From the NCBI RefSeq assembly GCF_001654495.1, contig NZ_CP015849.1:7233001-7297000 (forward strand): a DNA stretch of 64,000 nt. Reading direction: 5' to 3'. Positions 59,552-64,000 of this stretch are shown piece by piece. The notes below the pieces were generated by a model that saw only the letters and a list, made by a program, of their open reading frames with translations, was not told where the DNA came from and searched no databases. Positions within the stretch are counted from its first letter, which is position 1. The number at the start of each line of letters is the position of its first letter. The translations under genes and the position numbers were made by a program. This DNA comes from Streptomyces sp. SAT1. Lineage in GTDB: Bacteria; Actinomycetota; Actinomycetes; Streptomycetales; Streptomycetaceae.

Positions 59552-62500
59552 GTGAGTTCAGTGCATGACGGTACCGCGACGGAAAAGAAGCAGTCACTCG
59601 CAAGCATGTTGGCACGTGCACGCTCCCGGGTCACCGACGGGCCGCGTCCCCGTCAGGACCGGAACAACGTCCCCCTTTCGTACTCGCAGAACACCTTGTG
59701 GTTCGTCGACCGGTTGCGGACCGGAATGTCGACCTACAACGTCGGATTCCTGTTCCGTCTCGAAGGTGATCTCGACGTCGACGCCCTCACCGATTCCGTC
59801 GCGAGCATCATCATGCGTCATGAGGCGCTGCGCACCTATGTCCTGGTGGAGAACGACGAGTATTTCCAGGGCATTGTGGAGAGCCCGGAGATCGTCGTCG
59901 AGCGGAAGTCCGCGCAGTCCGAGGAAGAGGCCGAGCGGCTCATGGCCGAACTCGGCGACACCGTGCTCGACCTGACGCGGTTCCCGCTGTGGCGGGCCGC
60001 CCTGGTCACCGTCGGTGACGACCTGCACTACTTCGGCTTCGTCGTCCACCACATCATCTTCGACGGCGTGTCGACCTCGATCTTCTTCGAGGAGTTAGAA
60101 CAGGAGTACAACGCCCGAAGAACCGGCACCACCCCCAAGATCGAGCCCCCCACCGTGCAGTTCGCCGACTTCAGCGAGTGGCAGCGCAAGCGCATGGGCG
60201 CGGGGGCCTGGCAGGAGAGCGCGGACTACTGGGCGGACACGCTCAGCGGTGTGGATGTCATGGACATTGCAGGCGACCGCCCGCTGCCGCCCGAGGCGAC
60301 CTACGAGGGGTCCGCGCTGGAGAGCAGCTGGCCGGGGCTCGCGGCACAGGTCAACGATCTCGCCTCGTCGCTGTCCACCACCCCGATCACCGTCTACGCC
60401 ACGGCGATGGCCTGCCTCTTCCACCGGTACTCGGGTTCCGAGGACGTCATCTTCGGAATGCCCACCGCGAACCGCTCCGAAGTCGAGTGTGAAAGAACCG
60501 TCGGCTTCTTCATCAACATGCTTCCGCTGCGCTGCCGTATCGATCCCGACGAGACCTTCAAGGAATGCCTCGCGGGAATTCAGCGGCGATTCCGCGACGG
60601 CCAGGCGCACGGGCAGCTCCCCCTGGAGGAGATCATCGCGGGCGCCGGCGTCAAACGCGACCCCTCGCGCTCCACCCTGTTCCAGTACACACTGACGATG
60701 AACGAGTGGGCGGAGCCGCTCCGGCTCGACGGGATAACAGCCGACGAGAAAATACCGGAGACCTCGCGCGCGAAGTTCTTCCAGTCCTGGACGGTCACGC
60801 AGAACGGCCCGGATCTGGAGATCAATATCGGGTACAACACCGATATATTCGACCGGGCGACGATCGACACCATGCAGCGGGTCTTCGTCGGAATCCTGCG
60901 CAGGGCGATCTCCCTTCCCGAGCTCAGCCTGCGGCAGTCCTGGGCCCACGACGAGGAATCCCGCGAAACCCAACTGCGTTTCGGCCAAGGACGCACGGTC
61001 CCGGCACCCACCGGAAATGTCTTCACACATTTCTGCGAGATCGCGGACGCACACACGCAGCGCGTGGCCGTCAGCACCCCCGACGAGGAACTGACCTACG
61101 GTCAGTTGCGGCGGCGCGCCGAGGCGATCCGCGCCCACCTCGCCGCGCAGGGTGTCGGCGCCGGGGACCGGGTGGGCGTCGCGCTCACACCGTCACCCGA
61201 CTTCCCCGCGACCGTACTGGCGCTGCTGGCACTGGGCGCCGTGTATGTGCCGGTCGACGCGATGAATCCGCCGGGCCGCATCGAGGCGATCATCGAGAAC
61301 GCGGAACCGCGGCGCGTCGTCTGCGACGCGACGACGGCCGGGGTCGCGCCCGCCCTGGAGTCACGGCTGCCGGCCGATCTCCCGGACGCGGCGGACACAT
61401 CCGGCACGGCCCCGGGCGGGGACGCGATCGCCTACCTGATGTACACCTCGGGCAGCACGGGCACCCCGAAGGGCGTACTCGTCAGCCACGACAACATACT
61501 CGGGTTCATACGCAACGTCCGGACGCTGTTCGAACTCACACCTCAGGACCGGTTCCTCGGCTACGCGTCCTGCGGATTCGACGTCTCGGTCTTCGAGATG
61601 TTCGGCGCCCTGCTCACCGGCGCCTCGCTCCACCTCGTGCCGTCCGCGATGCGCCTGGACATGTCGGGCGTCCAGCGGTTCCTGGAGCAGCACCGCGTCA
61701 CGGTCACCGACCTGCCGCCGTCGGTCATGAAACTGCTCGACCCGGCCCCGCTGGACGACCTGCGCATCGTGTTCGTGGGCGGTGAGGCATTCTCCCACGA
61801 ACTCGTCCGGGCCTGGGGCAGGGGCCGGCGCATCTTCAACGGCTACGGCGTCACCGAGTGCACCGTCACCAGCATCGTCGAGGAGCTGAAGGAGCCGCTG
61901 TCGGCCGCCGCCCTGCCCATCGGCGCCCCGATGGACAACCACGTCGCGTATGTGCTGGACGAGCAGAACACACCGGTGCCGCAGGGTGTCATCGGACAGC
62001 TGGCCATCGGCGGCGTCGGACTGGCCGCCGGATACTGGCGCCGGGACGAGGACAACCGGCGGCGGTTCATCCGGGACCCCGTCGGCGACGACCCCGAGGC
62101 GCGCCTCTATCTGACCGGTGACCTGGTGCGGCTCAACGGCGACGGCCGCCTCGTCTACGTCGGCCGCGCCGACAAGCAGGTCAAGATAAATGGCGTGCGG
62201 ATAGAGATCGGCGAGATCGAGAGCGTCATCCGCGCCTTCGACGGGATCCGCAACGTGTACGTCCAGGTCCAGCAGGCGCAGGACCACAAGAGGGTCGTCG
62301 CCTACTGCGCCACCGGCGGAGCACCCCACGTGTCCGAGGCGGCGCTGCGGGAGCACTGCCGCAGGTATCTCGTGTCCACGATGGTGCCGAGCACCTTCCT
62401 GGTGCTGGACGAACTGCCGATCAACGCCAGCGGGAAGATCGACGAGCGTGCCCTGCCCGGTGTCGACGCCACCGCCGAGCCGGAGCCCGAGGAGCAGCTC

Positions 62501-62806
62501 AGCGACGTCGAACGGCAGATGCTGACCAAGGCGTTCGGCCCGATCCTCGGCCGCACCGACTTCGCCAAGAACGTCAGCTTCTTCGACCTGGGCGGGACCA
62601 GCCTGCAGGCCGCCCAGCTGGTCTCCAAGATCAAGAAGATCTTCGCCACGGACATCTCCCTGGCCGCGTTCTTCGCTGACTCCAGCGTTCGGAGCATGGC
62701 CCTGGAGGTGGAACGGGCCCGGCTGGCCGGCCTGCCCCCCGAGGAACTCGAGAAGGTCATCGAGCAGATGTCCGAAGAGGACGTTTCCCGACTCCTGGCC
62801 GAGTGA
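59552..62806 (+). CDS. NRPS module, C-A-PCP
   Basis: Non-ribosomal peptide synthetase of 1084 residues with one full module. The condensation domain (about residues 35-450) has the catalytic HHIIFDG at 166-172. The adenylation domain (about 480-965) shows LMYTSGSTGTPKG, the FDVSVFEMFG pocket segment, NGYGVTECTV (Val for the usual Pro), YLTGDLVRLNGDGRLVYVGR, GRADKQVKINGVRIEIGEIE and a final NASGKID. The carrier domain has Ser1017 in FFDLGGTSLQA. GTG 59552 follows AAGGGAGC. There is no loading domain, epimerase or terminal thioesterase within it; a thioesterase follows as a separate fusion gene. Pocket residues near D-V-F-D-F-G-G-V-T do not match a code I can name. Confidence 0.93.
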   Translation: MSSVHDGTATEKKQSLASMLARARSRVTDGPRPRQDRNNVPLSYSQNTLWFVDRLRTGMSTYNVGFLFRLEGDLDVDALTDSVASIIMRHEALRTYVLVENDEYFQGIVESPEIVVERKSAQSEEEAERLMAELGDTVLDLTRFPLWRAALVTVGDDLHYFGFVVHHIIFDGVSTSIFFEELEQEYNARRTGTTPKIEPPTVQFADFSEWQRKRMGAGAWQESADYWADTLSGVDVMDIAGDRPLPPEATYEGSALESSWPGLAAQVNDLASSLSTTPITVYATAMACLFHRYSGSEDVIFGMPTANRSEVECERTVGFFINMLPLRCRIDPDETFKECLAGIQRRFRDGQAHGQLPLEEIIAGAGVKRDPSRSTLFQYTLTMNEWAEPLRLDGITADEKIPETSRAKFFQSWTVTQNGPDLEINIGYNTDIFDRATIDTMQRVFVGILRRAISLPELSLRQSWAHDEESRETQLRFGQGRTVPAPTGNVFTHFCEIADAHTQRVAVSTPDEELTYGQLRRRAEAIRAHLAAQGVGAGDRVGVALTPSPDFPATVLALLALGAVYVPVDAMNPPGRIEAIIENAEPRRVVCDATTAGVAPALESRLPADLPDAADTSGTAPGGDAIAYLMYTSGSTGTPKGVLVSHDNILGFIRNVRTLFELTPQDRFLGYASCGFDVSVFEMFGALLTGASLHLVPSAMRLDMSGVQRFLEQHRVTVTDLPPSVMKLLDPAPLDDLRIVFVGGEAFSHELVRAWGRGRRIFNGYGVTECTVTSIVEELKEPLSAAALPIGAPMDNHVAYVLDEQNTPVPQGVIGQLAIGGVGLAAGYWRRDEDNRRRFIRDPVGDDPEARLYLTGDLVRLNGDGRLVYVGRADKQVKINGVRIEIGEIESVIRAFDGIRNVYVQVQQAQDHKRVVAYCATGGAPHVSEAALREHCRRYLVSTMVPSTFLVLDELPINASGKIDERALPGVDATAEPEPEEQLSDVERQMLTKAFGPILGRTDFAKNVSFFDLGGTSLQAAQLVSKIKKIFATDISLAAFFADSSVRSMALEVERARLAGLPPEELEKVIEQMSEEDVSRLLAE

Positions 62807-62843
62807 GCAGCCGGACATCGACCACAAGGGCAGGGAACACGTG

Positions 62844-64000
62844 ATGCAACGTGAAGGGGAACGCCTGAACGCCTATCTCCGGACGAGATCGGCGGGGGCG
62901 GACACAACGAGTCTCATCGAACTGAGCCGGCCGGACTCCTCCGGCCAGGTGCTCCTGTTCGCCCACCCGGTGGGCGGCAGTCTGCTGGCCTACCAGCCGC
63001 TGGTCCGCCGGCTCGGCGACCACCGGTGCTTCGGCCTCGAAGCCTCCGCGAGGACACTCGCCGACGGCGGACCCGCCGAGTCGATGCAGGAACTGGCCCG
63101 GCGGTACGTCGAGAGCTTCGCCGGCCGGGGACCCGAGGTCGACCTGGTGTGCGGCTGGTCCTTCGGCGGCGCCCTCGCCTGGGAGATCGCCTGCCTGCTC
63201 GCCGCCCGGGGACGCCGCCCGAGGGTGGTGCTCCTCGACTCGACGTGGTCGGGCGGCGTCTACCCGCGCTGGACACCCGGCGAGGCGGTACGGGCCTTCG
63301 TGGACGACGTGTCCAGGCTGAGCGGACGCGACGGCGAGAGCGCGCCGGACACCCGCGCGGAGGCCGCCGCCGCACTCGACATGGACCTGGAGACGTTCAC
63401 CGAGCGCTTCGAGATCTTCGAGCACAACAGACGGCTCATCTGCGAGTGGGAGCCCACACCGGGAGACCTCGACATCGTCTCCGTACGCGCCGTGGAGTCC
63501 GCCAAGTGCGACTGGCGCACGGTCACTTCGGGCGGCGTGCGCTTCCAGGACCTGCCCGGCGACCACTACGGCCTGCTCCGGGACGACGGCAACCTCGCCG
63601 CCATCGAACGGGCCGTCCGGGACGAGCCCCCGGCAGCGGCGGCAGCCGTCCCGCACCCGGACGGCCCGGCGGCCGAGGCCGACGGTGCCGCTCTGCACGC
63701 GTCGCTGAAGCAGCTCGTGGACACACCCCACTGGCGCGACCTCGTGATCAGGGCCCGGCGGATGGACCCCGACGCCATCACCGAGGCGTACCGGGAACTG
63801 GGCCGGCGCGGACTGCTCACCCCGGACTGGCCGAGCGAGTACGGCGGCGCCGGAACACCGACGCGCCGCGCCATCGAGCTCTTCGAGGGCTTCTCCTCGA
63901 CCGGGCTGCCGGACCTGGTGTACGCGCTCACCGTGCAGATCGTGGGCAACTTCGTCCTGAAGTCAGGCTCCGAACGGCTCAGGCGCGAGCTGCTCCCGTG
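62844..64000 (+). CDS. Thioesterase fused to acyl-CoA dehydrogenase, 3' truncated by window
   Basis: The frame from ATG 62844 (a GTG at 62841 is equally possible, after CAGGGAAC) stays open to the window edge. Residues 1-260 form a type II thioesterase: LLFAHPVGGSLLAY, nucleophile Ser106 in CGWSFGGALAWE, histidine 241 in GDHYGLL. An Ala/Pro linker (about 255-275) joins an acyl-CoA dehydrogenase N-terminal domain: YRELGRRGLLTPDWPSEYGG, then FEGFSSTGLPDLVYALTVQI. It lies 37 bp after the NRPS and is surely part of its pathway. The dehydrogenase could desaturate a carrier-bound aminoacyl or acyl group, as flavin dehydrogenases do on prolyl-carriers. Such a single-chain fusion is unusual. The catalytic base and C-terminus are outside the window. 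Confidence 0.88.
   Translation, partial: MQREGERLNAYLRTRSAGADTTSLIELSRPDSSGQVLLFAHPVGGSLLAYQPLVRRLGDHRCFGLEASARTLADGGPAESMQELARRYVESFAGRGPEVDLVCGWSFGGALAWEIACLLAARGRRPRVVLLDSTWSGGVYPRWTPGEAVRAFVDDVSRLSGRDGESAPDTRAEAAAALDMDLETFTERFEIFEHNRRLICEWEPTPGDLDIVSVRAVESAKCDWRTVTSGGVRFQDLPGDHYGLLRDDGNLAAIERAVRDEPPAAAAAVPHPDGPAAEADGAALHASLKQLVDTPHWRDLVIRARRMDPDAITEAYRELGRRGLLTPDWPSEYGGAGTPTRRAIELFEGFSSTGLPDLVYALTVQIVGNFVLKSGSERLRRELLP

Overview
The window looks like part of a Streptomyces chromosome. Base composition is very high in G+C, GTG starts are common, genes are joined by ATGA/GTGA overlaps, there are many Tat/Sec-exported proteins and regulators of the TetR, MarR, PucR, XRE and Lrp types, and there are actinomycete-specific families (Rv1733c, DUF5825, PucR, eCIS-type DUF4157). 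No rRNA, tRNA or CRISPR array was seen. The mix of secondary metabolism, secreted enzymes, decayed genes and a broken integrase suggests an accessory, arm-like region; this is inference.

Layout. 1-3.4 kb: a secreted tripeptidyl-aminopeptidase-like hydrolase, then a tyrosine recombinase ruined by three frameshifts next to the 3' remnant of a pirin gene. 3.5-7 kb: a response regulator diverging from a CHASE3-type histidine kinase that is translationally coupled to a receiver-PP2C phosphatase. 7-12 kb: a small secreted protein, TetR, a RibD/DHFR-like reductase, and MarR diverging from a UbiX/UbiD decarboxylase pair. 12-19 kb: a PAP2 membrane enzyme, an eCIS-type (DUF4157) protein with two HExxH sites, and a large secreted GH101 endo-alpha-N-acetylgalactosaminidase with palindromic operators. 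19.7-31 kb: a glutamine amidotransferase, a molbindin, a PucR regulator diverging from a molybdenum hydroxylase, then a tight operon of an MfnB-type furan-phosphate synthase, aldehyde dehydrogenase, zinc alcohol dehydrogenase and methyltransferase. 31-36 kb: a serine hydrolase and a dormancy-type set (CBS-BON, universal stress protein, dienelactone-hydrolase-like, Rv1733c, a second CBS protein).

36.3-42.3 kb: a compact RiPP operon made of an MFS exporter, S9 peptidase, 39-residue precursor, B12-type radical SAM C-methyltransferase and DUF5825 protein, with a perfect 36-bp palindrome between the precursor and the radical SAM gene. 42-46 kb: two GNAT acetyltransferases, a LysR remnant and an XRE-membrane-glycosidase gene interrupted by an in-frame TAG. 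46-50 kb: three small secreted proteins (one of the beta/gamma-crystallin type), an HTH-coiled-coil-receiver protein preceded by a GTTGC/GCAAC motif array, and a DppA-type D-aminopeptidase. 50.5-59 kb: TetR diverging from a methyltransferase across a duplicated operator, a HEAT-repeat protein, a nitroreductase diverging from Lrp, and a Tat-exported propeller-amidohydrolase. 59.5 kb to the end: a C-A-PCP NRPS followed by a thioesterase fused to an acyl-CoA dehydrogenase that runs off the window.

The strongest candidates for undescribed biology are the RiPP operon, the bacterial MfnB furan operon beside a molybdenum hydroxylase, and the NRPS with a thioesterase-dehydrogenase fusion.
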